Origin: JBEKTY01 sp049515555
GTDB taxonomy: Bacteria; Planctomycetota; Planctomycetia; Pirellulales; Thermoguttaceae
NCBI GenBank assembly: GCA_049515555.1
Contig: JBEKTY010000094.1
Location: forward strand, 1 to 31,647
Direction: 5' to 3'
DNA: 31,647 nt
Numbering within the stretch: position 1 is the stretch's first letter; each line of letters opens with the position of its first letter. The notes beneath the pieces are model-generated. The model was not told the origin of the DNA. It searched no databases and saw only the letters and a list, made by a program, of their open reading frames with translations. The position numbers and the translations under genes are program-made. Below, one piece after another: positions 1 to 7,997 of this stretch.

Positions 1-121
1 CTTCATCCCTACCCCGATGAGCGACTTATCGTGAGCCACCCAAGGTAAGAGCCGTATGAGGTAGTGCTTCAAGTACGGATCTGTGCGGGGGGCCGCCCGC
101 AAGGGCGGTCCCTACCGCGAC
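1..121 (+). ncRNA. 3' end of a group II intron (domains V and VI), 5' part outside the window
   Basis: Positions 49-81 match bacterial group II intron domain V. The helix opens with GAGCCGTATGAGG and closes with CTTCAAGTACGGATC, and the AGC/CCG catalytic triad side and the two-base bulge region are recognisable. Domain VI follows at about 83-121. Its stem 93-98/103-108 is capped by a GCAA tetraloop, there is a lower helix 85-92/109-118, and an unpaired UA includes A114, about 7 nt before the end, as expected for the branch-point adenosine. The intron would end in GAC at about 121, fitting the AY 3' boundary. An open frame of 15 codons ends in TAA at 46-48, directly before domain V, where the intron-encoded reverse transcriptase normally ends; it is too short to assign. 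The domain V distal loop is not the usual GNRA. Domains I-IV lie upstream of the window. Confidence 0.82.
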
Positions 122-1347
122 AGCGGATCCACGCTCATCTGTGTCTAACGGTTGCCGCAGCCAACGCCGCAGCTAAGTGCCGAGCGGGACATACCTCATC
201 AGCGACACGCTCATCGTGTACCGGGCGACGATGCTGGCGGGCGACACCGACCATCCGCCTACGCTGGTGCTGAGAAAGAACGCGCCCGGCTTCGGCGACC
301 CGGCTAAGTCGAAACCGATGATCGTGACCTACTGCGCGTGCAACACCGACCCGGCCGACCGGCAGTGGGCGATTCGCACCAACGAGGTGGGCGGCCGGTT
401 CGGCCATGGTGAACGGAATCGAACTGGCCGGCGCGACGCACGACCTGGCGAGCGTGGCGGACGCGGTGCCGAGCGAGTGGCCGTCGCCCGCGCACCCATT
501 GCCGGGGCCCGGGACGCGCAGCGTGAAGGTCTTCGGTGCGGCGGGCGATGGCAAGGCCGATGACACCGCGGCCATCCAGCGGGCGATCGACGAGTGCTGC
601 GAGGTGTTCTTCCCGGCGGGGACCTACCTGGTGTCGGACACGCGGCGACTTCGGCCGGACTCGCGGCTGTTTGGCGAGATGTGGTCGATCATCAAGCTGA
701 GGGCAGACGCGGCGGGTTATCAGGAAACCAAGAGCCGGAAGGCGATGATCGACGTGCCGGCCGACCCCGCGGCGACCGTGGCTTTGTGCCACCTGTTCTT
801 CCAGATGGGGACGCCGGGCGGGATCTGGATGGACTGGCGAGCGGGCGAGAAGTCGATGCTGATCGACACGCTGTGCATACCGACGAGCACGGCGCAGGAG
901 CTGCTGTGGCGGATCAGCGGGAAGGGCGGCGGGTTCTTCGAGAACTCGTGGAACCCGGGGGTCGGCCTGGACGGGCTGGAGATCTCATCCACCGGGCGGA
1001 AGTGGATGTACGGCGTGCAGCAGGAACACTATACGCGGACGGCGGCGATGCTGCGCGGGTGCGAGAACCTGGCTATACTCGTGTTCCAGTTCGAGGGAAG
1101 CTCGGCGCCGTACGTGCGGATGGAGAACTGCCGCAACGTCAGTGTCTTCCAGGGCATCGCGGGGCACTGGTCGGGCGAGCCGGGGCCGCTGTTCGACGTG
1201 GTGGGTGGGCGGGATCTGGCGCTAGTGAACTCGGCGATATGCAACAACCGGAGCGTCGTCACGGAGAAGCCGGGCGGCTGGAAGGCGGGGCCATCGCATC
1301 CCGGCTCGGGGAAGCTCGCGGGGCAGACGGTCTGGATCAAACTATAA
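122..1347 (+). pseudogene. Broken GH55/pectate-lyase-3-like beta-helix gene next to the group II intron
   Basis: Two frames carry pieces of one family, the double beta-helix pectate_lyase_3/GH55-like proteins. At 177-400 the frame reads PSGTYLISDTL and later AIRTNEVGGRFGH, blocks I associate with the first helix of such proteins. At 406-1347 a different frame (313 codons) begins with a linker and then SVKVFGAAGDGKADDTAAIQ, the typical start of the second helix, followed by FFPAGTYLVSDT. A TAA at 174-176 sits directly before the first piece, and the frame changes near 400-410. Much of the first helix is missing, since the two conserved blocks are only about 60 codons apart. The 406-1347 part could still be translated, but it lacks a signal peptide and half the protein. 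The intron ends at 121, so it may have inserted into or beside this gene. Role, if intact: secreted polysaccharide lyase or hydrolase. Confidence 0.7.
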
Positions 1348-1404
1348 GGAAGGGTTTGCCAGTAGTCACGCGGTCCGCGGAATCGGGCAATGGAGGTTAC
1401 TTCC

Positions 1405-1623
1405 ATGAACAAGTGTCGTCGAAAGGAATGTGCGGCCGCCCTGGTCCTGCTGGCGCTGGCTAGCGGGGCACGCGAGGAGAATACAGCGGTGAATCCGCTT
1501 CACCTGCTCCTCGGCCGCGAGACGATGCCCGCGGCGGCCCTTGCCGGCCCGAGCGGCAAGAACCGCGACCGCGCGTACACCGTGGACGCGGTCGGCAAGG
1601 TGACGGTGTTGGTTCTCAAATGA
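1405..1623 (+). CDS. Small exported hypothetical protein, 72 aa
   Basis: The start is ATG 1405, because GGAGG at 1392-1396 lies 8 nt upstream; an in-frame ATG at 1390 has no such site. The product begins with a basic stretch (MNKCRRKE) and then a hydrophobic run, AAALVLLALASGA, which looks like a signal peptide of about 22 residues. The mature part is about 50 residues and shows no recognised domain; it ends in a beta-strand-like GKVTVLVLK. It may be a stand-alone small secreted protein or the fused head and tail of a larger exported protein, as seen for several other genes in this window. I do not recognise the family. Confidence 0.4.
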   Translation: MNKCRRKECAAALVLLALASGAREENTAVNPLHLLLGRETMPAAALAGPSGKNRDRAYTVDAVGKVTVLVLK

Positions 1624-1699
1624 GAGCAAATGCCGCGCACTTTAGCAGTCCTGCCGGCGCATCCAAGGGGGCAGGCGCGACGGTCTTCAAGCCAGATGA

Positions 1700-1728
1700 G
1701 TGACAACGAGAATGCGTTGAGCGATAAT
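1700..1728 (+). promoter_or_regulatory. Sigma70-like promoter upstream of the SGNH hydrolase remnant
   Basis: GTGACA (1700-1705) and GATAAT (1723-1728) each match five of six bases of the -35 and -10 consensus and are 17 nt apart. Transcription would start near 1735, about 105 nt before ATG 1840, and the leader would contain the 1743-1799 hairpin. This is pattern matching only. Confidence 0.45.
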
Positions 1729-1742
1729 AGTGTTTGTAGTCT

Positions 1743-1799
1743 CGTGCCGTTCGGGACATGACATTCTTGGAATGTTACCGAGAGCCCCGAACGGCTACG
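1743..1799 (+). promoter_or_regulatory. Nested hairpin in the probable 5' leader of the SGNH gene
   Basis: GCCGTTCGGG at 1746-1755 pairs perfectly with CCCGAACGGC at 1786-1795. The helix extends by three more pairs (CGT 1743-1745 with ACG 1797-1799) across one bulged T1796. Inside it, ACATTC 1761-1766 pairs with GAATGT 1770-1775 around a TTG loop. No T-tract follows, so it is not a standard intrinsic terminator. It could be a regulatory RNA leader or a protein-binding palindrome. Confidence 0.5.
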
Positions 1800-1839
1800 A
1801 ACGCAGTGAATGTTTGCGAACTGGACAAGGAGGTATCGC

Positions 1840-2262
1840 ATGAAGGTCAGTACGTCTCGGCGGGGGTTCATTAGGACAATGGGAGCTGCGGTGGCTGCAA
1901 GCGTCCCGGTCGCAATGGACCAAGTCATGGCCCAAGAGCTTCAAGAGCCCGGAAGAAGAAATCCGAGGAAGCGGAACGACAAGAGGTCTAAGCCCGTAAG
2001 ACGTCTCGTCGTCATGGGCGAGTCGAATGGGTACGGCATGAGCGCGAGTTCACCCAAGAACGAATGGGTGCAGGTCCTGGGTGAGTGCATACGTGAATTC
2101 CAAGACGAAGCAGTCCGGGTGTTCAACAACGCGATTCCTTTGTGCTAGAACCCGACGGCCGAATTTCACCGGACCATCGCAGCGGGCTGGTCAAGTACCT
2201 GATGCAGAACGATCAAGAGGAGGTCCATGCCAATGCTCAACCGGAAATGTCTCATCCGCCAC
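1840..2262 (+). pseudogene. Tat-exported SGNH/GDSL hydrolase, internally deleted and frameshifted
   Basis: ATG 1840 is preceded by AAGGAGG (1827-1833). The N-terminus carries a Tat signal (SRRGFIRT followed by a hydrophobic stretch). After a basic linker comes RRLVVMGESNGYG, matching block I of SGNH hydrolases, where the Ser of GES is the nucleophile, and then VFNNAIP. The frame stops at 2148 after only 102 residues. The next frame, from about 2145, reads LEPDGRISPD and then EEVHANA. This resembles the C-terminal block with the catalytic His, although the usual Asp before V-H is Glu here. A normal enzyme is about 230-280 residues, so most of the middle is gone and a frameshift separates the ends. 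It would have been a secreted esterase or carbohydrate deacetylase. The remnant overlaps the start of the following beta-helix gene. Confidence 0.62.
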
Positions 2263-5200
2263 TCCCTGATCGCCGTATTGATATTGTTCCCTGGTGCGGG
2301 AGCCCTTGCCGGAGAGAATCCCAAAGTCCTTTGGAGATGCGATTTCGAAGCGGACCTCAAGAATCCGCTCGAGGCCCGTGTTCCGCGGCCCGACGCCCAG
2401 CGCATCGCGGTGGATTCATTCGTGAGTTGGCTGACTTACGGAAACGTCTGGATCGATGAGATGGCCCTCGTCGAGGGCGACAAGCCCTTGCCCGCGCCGG
2501 AGGGAACCCCCCGCGACGAGCGCAAGCCGGCCGAGTACTTCGTCTCGTCCTCGATCGGCAATGACAACAATGATGGGCTCACTACCGCCCACGCTCTCAA
2601 GTCCGTGATGCTCGCCCTTCTGCGGGCCGCGCCCGGTTCGACCGTGACGCTGCTCGCCGGGCGTTACGAGGGAGGATGGGTCATGAAGCCGGGCGAAGCC
2701 GGCAAGCCAACCACCCTAAGGGCGGAGCGGGCCGGACGAGTCTTCGTCGGATCCAGCGAGATCTTTTCAGGTTTCAAGCCGGTTCCGGGCTGCGAGTATA
2801 GTTGGGCCAGGCCGTTTCCCGCCGGCACAAACAAACTCCGCGAGTTGGACACCGGCACGGAATTGAAGTGGATGGCGACCTCCGTCGATGTCGAGGAGGT
2901 AGTGGCTTCGTACTGCTATGACGAGCACGACAAACGCTTGTACGTCCATCCGAGCGACAGCGCGGGCACGGATCACCACATCTATGCGGCCATACTGGAC
3001 AAGACGGGCATCACGGTGGCCAACCACACCGTCGTAGACGGGTTGGTGATGACGGGTTTTGGGAATAGCGCGATTGCCGGAGAGCGGGTGACCGACGTCA
3101 TCGTGCGGAACTGCAAGATCTACCGCAATGGCGGCGGCATCAGTCTTGTTTCTTCCAAGAACTGCATCGTCCGCGACAACGAAGCCTGGGAGAACCGGCC
3201 GGATTACAGCGAGGGATCGCAAATCTTCTTCACCGGGGATACCGAGGGGATGTTGGTCGAAGGCAACACGGTTCACCACGGGCTGGCCGGCCGCATGGGC
3301 ATTCGCTGCTATTCTGGAGACATCAAGAACAACGTCTTCCGTGGAAACGTCATCTGGGATGCTAACGACAACTGCTTCAAGGGGATGGGCGTAAACAACC
3401 TGGCGGAACGCAATGTCTGCATAGGGGGAGGGCTGGGCGCCGTCTTGATGCGCTATAACACCTACAGCGCCCAGGTATTGGCCGTCCCCGATCCCCGCAC
3501 GGATCTTCGCCTGTGGGAGGAAAAGGGCGATCTCAAGTTCGCGGACCCCGCCTGGCAGGATTACCGCCTGCAGTCGGACAGCCCGGCACGCGGCAAGGGG
3601 AAAGACGGCACGGACCTGGGCGCTTATCAGTACAAGCGGGACGTGTTCTTCGTCAAACCGGACGGCGATGACCAAGCCGAAGGCGCCAGCCTGGCCGGCG
3701 CGTGGAAGACCCTTGCCCATGCGGCCAAGGCGATCCAGCCCGGCCAGACGCTGTACGTCTTGCCGGGTCGCTATGACGAGCCGCTGTGCCTGACCGGAAA
3801 ATCAGGCGCCGCCGGGAAGAAAACGACCGTCCGCGTCCATGGCCAGGGCAAGGCCTGGGTACGCGGGGTCAAGGTGACCCATTCCGCCTGTCTGGAACTG
3901 GCCAACTTTTCCACGACGGCGGAACCCGGGGAAGGCTTTCAGATCACGAGATCACGGAATGTGACCCTCCTGCATTGCGCCAGTTATCTGAACAAAGGCC
4001 ACGGATTGGGTATTTCCGGAAGCGAAGGCGTGTCCATTCAGCATTGCGCCCTGTGGCGAAACGCGGGCGCCGGGGTCTATGCCCACAAGAGTTCGGACCT
4101 GGAGGTGACGTCGTCGCTTGCCGCCGGGAACCAACAGGGGCAGATCCTGTTGACGGAGGGCACGCAGGGCTATTACGGTAACTTCAACGCGCTGGGCGGG
4201 GAACCCCTCGGGCGAACCGCCACGGCCAATTCCGCCGCCAACGACCTGGCCGAGTGGCGGAAACAGACCGGCAGCGAGGATTATTCTCTCCTTCTTAGCG
4301 ACAAGCCGAATGACCCCGAAAAGGGTGACTTCAGCATGCCGGCCGCGGCGCCGGCGTCATTTGTCGGTCTTTACAATTCTCCGGCCGGCCCGGACGGGGT
4401 CGTGGCGACGAAAAAGGTCGCGAGACAACCGATCGAGGACGTCGAAGTGGTGTCCGTCACCCGCACCAGCGCCAACCTTCTGTGGAAGACGCCGGGGCGA
4501 ATGACGGGCACGGTTCTCGATTGGGGCCTCACCCCCCAGTACGGCAACCGCTATGATCGAGGAGGCGTCGACGGGAAAAGCGAGTACGTCCTGGTTCACA
4601 CGGCGAGCCTCATCAATCTCAAGCCGGAGACCACCTATCATTTCCGCGCCGGCTATCGCGATTTCGACACGCCTGACGGACGATTGGTTTGGTCCGCGGA
4701 CCACACTTTCAGGACTTCCAAGGAGGATCCCCGGCCCAGGCAGCTTTATGTCTCCACGACCGGAGACGATTCGGAGGACGGGCTGACCCGGCAGACCGCA
4801 TGGCGGACGCTGCACAAGGCCAGCCGGGAGGCGCACGCAGGCGACACGGTCAATATCCTGCCGGGCCGGTATGTCGAACTCTTGTGCCCGCTGCAAACCG
4901 GGACCGGCGAAGACAAACGCATCACCTTCCGCGGCGCGCGTCCGCTGTCGGTGCTGCTCGACGGCGGAGCCTGCGCCGCCTGGTGGCAGGGGGCCCGCGG
5001 GCGACCTCACTCGGTTCTTCTGTGCGGCAAGGCGTTTGTGACCATCGAGAACATCGCCGGCGTGAACTTTTGCAGAAACACCATGGATTTCGGCGGCTAT
5101 CGCGGCGGTTGCGGCTATGCGGGGATCTTCCGCATGTCGGGCGGGGCGATGAACGAGTTCAAAGGCTGCGTCGCCGATTCCCGCGACATAGCCGTCGGCT

Positions 5201-5790
5201 TTGCCTTTTTCGACGGCGGACTCATGCCCGATCCCAACAACGCGAAGTATTCCTGCGCGGCGCATGTGACCGACAGCGCCACCGTGAATTGCTGGCGCGG
5301 CGTCTTGGGTTTCGCGCGCTCACCGCTTCTTCTGGATCACAACATCTACCTGGTTTCCATAACTGGCATGTACGACATCTGGGGCGGAGCGAAAAAATCA
5401 TGGATCTCCCGCGACTGCATTTATCAGGATATAGATCGCGGTAAACGGCAAGGGAGCGGCTGTTGGCCCTTTACAAACATCGACGTCATTGACTCCGATT
5501 ACGGCGACTTCGCCTGGATGCCGCTCAGCGTGAAGCAGGTCGCCAGGGGCAAAGACGGCAAACCGATATTGGGGCTGGCCGCCTGGCAAAAAGCATCGGG
5601 CCAGGACGCGCACAGCGTCGAGATCACGCCCGATTATCCGCTGCCCGCGCTGGAGCAATCGAATGGTTACTTCGATAAGCGCCCGCTGACGATCAACGAT
5701 TTCATCCTGTCCAAAGGCAGCCCGCTCCGCACCGCGGGGACGGACGGCGGCCCGATCGGCGTGCGCTGGGACCAGTGGCTTGGGAAATAG
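2233..5790 (+). CDS. Large secreted triple beta-helix protein with an FN3 domain
   Basis: The protein has about 1185 aa. ATG 2227 is only 3 nt from the AGAGGAGG site (2216-2223), whereas ATG 2233 (MLNRK) is 9 nt away and is preferred. A signal peptide ends near ALAGENP. Numbering from 2227: residues 35-90 look like a shortened carbohydrate-binding domain (start FEAD, end GNVWIDEMALVE). Three beta-helix modules each begin with a strand plus GD/GN motif and a GRY turn: 103-470 (YFVSSSIGNDNNDGL), 472-735 (FFVKPDGDDQAEG) and 839-1187 (QLYVSTTGDDSEDGL). An FN3 domain lies at about 739-831. Right-handed parallel beta-helices of this DUF1565/NosD-like type occur in polysaccharide lyases, epimerases and adhesins. 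No catalytic residues can be assigned. A role in glycan binding or cleavage at the cell surface is inferred. Confidence 0.85.
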   Translation: MLNRKCLIRHSLIAVLILFPGAGALAGENPKVLWRCDFEADLKNPLEARVPRPDAQRIAVDSFVSWLTYGNVWIDEMALVEGDKPLPAPEGTPRDERKPAEYFVSSSIGNDNNDGLTTAHALKSVMLALLRAAPGSTVTLLAGRYEGGWVMKPGEAGKPTTLRAERAGRVFVGSSEIFSGFKPVPGCEYSWARPFPAGTNKLRELDTGTELKWMATSVDVEEVVASYCYDEHDKRLYVHPSDSAGTDHHIYAAILDKTGITVANHTVVDGLVMTGFGNSAIAGERVTDVIVRNCKIYRNGGGISLVSSKNCIVRDNEAWENRPDYSEGSQIFFTGDTEGMLVEGNTVHHGLAGRMGIRCYSGDIKNNVFRGNVIWDANDNCFKGMGVNNLAERNVCIGGGLGAVLMRYNTYSAQVLAVPDPRTDLRLWEEKGDLKFADPAWQDYRLQSDSPARGKGKDGTDLGAYQYKRDVFFVKPDGDDQAEGASLAGAWKTLAHAAKAIQPGQTLYVLPGRYDEPLCLTGKSGAAGKKTTVRVHGQGKAWVRGVKVTHSACLELANFSTTAEPGEGFQITRSRNVTLLHCASYLNKGHGLGISGSEGVSIQHCALWRNAGAGVYAHKSSDLEVTSSLAAGNQQGQILLTEGTQGYYGNFNALGGEPLGRTATANSAANDLAEWRKQTGSEDYSLLLSDKPNDPEKGDFSMPAAAPASFVGLYNSPAGPDGVVATKKVARQPIEDVEVVSVTRTSANLLWKTPGRMTGTVLDWGLTPQYGNRYDRGGVDGKSEYVLVHTASLINLKPETTYHFRAGYRDFDTPDGRLVWSADHTFRTSKEDPRPRQLYVSTTGDDSEDGLTRQTAWRTLHKASREAHAGDTVNILPGRYVELLCPLQTGTGEDKRITFRGARPLSVLLDGGACAAWWQGARGRPHSVLLCGKAFVTIENIAGVNFCRNTMDFGGYRGGCGYAGIFRMSGGAMNEFKGCVADSRDIAVGFAFFDGGLMPDPNNAKYSCAAHVTDSATVNCWRGVLGFARSPLLLDHNIYLVSITGMYDIWGGAKKSWISRDCIYQDIDRGKRQGSGCWPFTNIDVIDSDYGDFAWMPLSVKQVARGKDGKPILGLAAWQKASGQDAHSVEITPDYPLPALEQSNGYFDKRPLTINDFILSKGSPLRTAGTDGGPIGVRWDQWLGK

Positions 5791-6194
5791 AATTACTTCC
5801 CGTGCGTCGATCCACCACATCTTTATACGGAGCCCGGTTCCCACGGTCACCAATCACCCACAATTCGACCGCCGAATTCCGCCGGACTAGCACACCGTGA
5901 CTGAAGCAAAGGTGGCAGTTGAAGATGAGAAAATATTGCCTGAGCAGACGAAAAGACCGGTACGGCTCTTATCCTCAAAGGCAGCGGTATGGGACATCCG
6001 CGGACAGCGGTGAAGAAGTGGGGCGTGCCTGCGACGAGATCCGATGCCGCCAGCGGTCGAGCAGCTTGCCGCGATATTGCCACCGGCAAGCGTTTGATCA
6101 TGGATTACGTTGGCCAATCTGGCCATGTGCTGTCAAGCGATCAAGCCGTGGGGCGACACAAGCGACTGGGCCGTGGCAGACAGTCGCTGGCCTG
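5791..6194 (+). other. Long non-coding stretch before the ThuA operon
   Basis: No credible gene is seen in these roughly 400 nt. Several overlapping frames are open, for example 5989-6222, but their translations are rich in Arg, Cys and Trp, lack a ribosome site, and match nothing I recognise. It may be decayed coding DNA or a long upstream region for the promoter at 6195-6223. Confidence 0.4.
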
Positions 6195-6223
6195 TTGGTC
6201 CCGCTGTTTCGGCCGGGCATAAT
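6195..6223 (+). promoter_or_regulatory. Candidate promoter of the ThuA-Gfo/Idh-HEAT-LRR operon
   Basis: TTGGTC (6195-6200) and CATAAT (6218-6223) are spaced by 17 nt. The -10 matches five of six consensus bases and the -35 four of six. Transcription would start near 6230, about 43 nt before ATG 6273. Confidence 0.4.
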
Positions 6224-6272
6224 GGGGAAGTCAGTGAGGTTTCTTCAAGCACCAACCACCTGGAGGCAACAC

Positions 6273-7979
6273 ATGTTGCTGAAAACGATGGTCATACTGG
6301 CGGCAGTCCTGTCTTTGTTGCCGATGGCCGCCGCTGGCGAAGCCGCCACCGGCCTGAATGAGCAGTTGAGTCGCAAGATCGACGTGGCGGTGCCGGACCA
6401 TCCCACCGTGAAGCCCACCCATTCGCGGAAGGTGTTGGTCCTTGGCCGCGAGGATACGCATCCGCCGGTGAAGGCGGCGGCCAAGATGCTGGAACTGATG
6501 GCCAGGAAGACCGGCGCCTTCACCGCGACCTTCTCGGACGGTACGGGCCTGAAGCCCGAAAGTTTCCTGCAGTTTGACGCCGTCATCGTCAACAACCTCC
6601 ACGGCTACGACCCATTCGCCGGTCCCAGGAAGACGGAGCTACAGGATCAGTTGCGGGAATTCGTCGGCAACGGTCGAGGCCTGGTGGGTATCCACGCGGC
6701 TACGCTGGCGTGGTTCGACTGGCAGGACTACGGCGCCATGATCGGCGCCTACTACGTCGACTGGCCGTGGAAGGGGCGGGAGGAAGTGACCGTCAAGATC
6801 GAGGATCCTACGCATCCGGTGAATGCGGCCTTCGGCGGCAAGCCGTTTACCATCGCCGACGAGGTCTACCAGTTCCGCGAGCCGTACTCGCGCGACAAGC
6901 TGCACGTCCTGCTGAGCCTGGACACGGCCAGGAGTCCGAAGGCCGGCACGCGCAAGGACGGCGACTACGCCGTCTCCTGGGTCAAGAACTACGGCTATGG
7001 CGGGCGGGTCTTCTATACAGTGCTGGGGCACAACAACGAGACCTACACGCGTCCGGCAGTCGTCCGCCACATCTTGGATGGTATTCAGTTCGCCATCGGT
7101 GATCTGACTGGCGAGCGGGTACCATCGGCAGCGCTAGCGGCGCTGCGGAAGAACCTTCCCCGACAAGCGACGGCCAGGCCCTCGGCCCGGCGCAAGCTAT
7201 TGGTCTACGGCCTGCCGCCGGGAGGGCAGCACGAGATGGGCATGCGTGGACTGGAGTTGGCGCTCGAGGGAATCGGCAAACAGACCGGCGCCTGGGAGAC
7301 GGTGCTCAGCTACGATGGGACGATGCTCACCCCGGAAAAGCTCGCTCCGTTCGATGCCCTGGTGTTAAACAACTGCGGCAATGGCCTGCCCGGCGTCGAG
7401 AGTCTGGAGACTACCGAGAAGGTGCTGCTGGAGCACGTCCGCGGCGGCAAGGGCCTGATGGCCATCCACACCACGACCGTTTTCCTCAATTCGGGCAAGC
7501 CGGTCGCCAATGAAACGGAGAAGGCCTTCCGCGAGATGATCGGCGGATGTTTCTCCGGGCATCCCTATGCCACGCCGCTGACGCTCAAGGTCGAAGATCC
7601 CGGCGGTCCACTCAGCGCCGCCTTCGGAGGCCGGACGGGGTGGAAGATACCGTTCGTCGACGAACTCTACTCTTTCAAAGAGCCATATTCCCGAGAGCGA
7701 GTCCGCGTGCTTCTGAGCATCGACACCTCCGGGCTGCCCAAGCTGGACCCCAGCGTGGCGCGCACGGCCGCGCGAGCAGACGGCGACTACGCGATCGCCT
7801 GGATCCGGTCGTACGGCGCAGGCCGCGTGTTCCAAAGCGCGCTGGGGCATGGCGTGGAGACATATGCCGACGTTCAATATCTGCGCTTCCTGGCCGACGC
7901 GACACAGTTCGTCCTCGGCGACCTGAAGGCCGACACCAAGCCGCTCCCCCTGTCCGCCACGAACTCGCCCATCAAGTAA
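6273..7979 (+). CDS. Secreted protein with two tandem ThuA-like domains
   Basis: The open frame extends back to 5919, but ATG 6273 (MLLKTMVILAAVLSLLP) is chosen because TGGAGG at 6261-6266 is 6 nt upstream and a signal peptide (cleavage near AAAGEA) starts there. The product has 568 aa. Residues about 52-275 and 305-555 are two copies of the same fold: each opens with RKVLV or RKLLVYG, continues with FDAV(I/L)-NN and (G)KGL-(V/M)-(G/A)IH, then DEvY-F-EPYSR--v-VLLSiDT and GDYA-(S/A)W, and ends in G(R)VF---LGH--ETY. This is the ThuA / trehalose-utilisation class I glutamine-amidotransferase-like fold, which is normally present once per protein. ThuA acts with ThuB, a Gfo/Idh oxidoreductase, in making 3-keto sugars, and a Gfo/Idh gene follows 18 nt downstream. 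The substrate here is unknown. Confidence 0.88.
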   Translation: MLLKTMVILAAVLSLLPMAAAGEAATGLNEQLSRKIDVAVPDHPTVKPTHSRKVLVLGREDTHPPVKAAAKMLELMARKTGAFTATFSDGTGLKPESFLQFDAVIVNNLHGYDPFAGPRKTELQDQLREFVGNGRGLVGIHAATLAWFDWQDYGAMIGAYYVDWPWKGREEVTVKIEDPTHPVNAAFGGKPFTIADEVYQFREPYSRDKLHVLLSLDTARSPKAGTRKDGDYAVSWVKNYGYGGRVFYTVLGHNNETYTRPAVVRHILDGIQFAIGDLTGERVPSAALAALRKNLPRQATARPSARRKLLVYGLPPGGQHEMGMRGLELALEGIGKQTGAWETVLSYDGTMLTPEKLAPFDALVLNNCGNGLPGVESLETTEKVLLEHVRGGKGLMAIHTTTVFLNSGKPVANETEKAFREMIGGCFSGHPYATPLTLKVEDPGGPLSAAFGGRTGWKIPFVDELYSFKEPYSRERVRVLLSIDTSGLPKLDPSVARTAARADGDYAIAWIRSYGAGRVFQSALGHGVETYADVQYLRFLADATQFVLGDLKADTKPLPLSATNSPIK

Positions 7980-7997
7980 TCCCGCAAGGAAACCACC

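Noticed and set aside
5919..6272. N-terminal extension of the double ThuA protein
   Set aside because: The first 118 codons lack conserved sequence, and the signal peptide with ribosome site begins at 6273.
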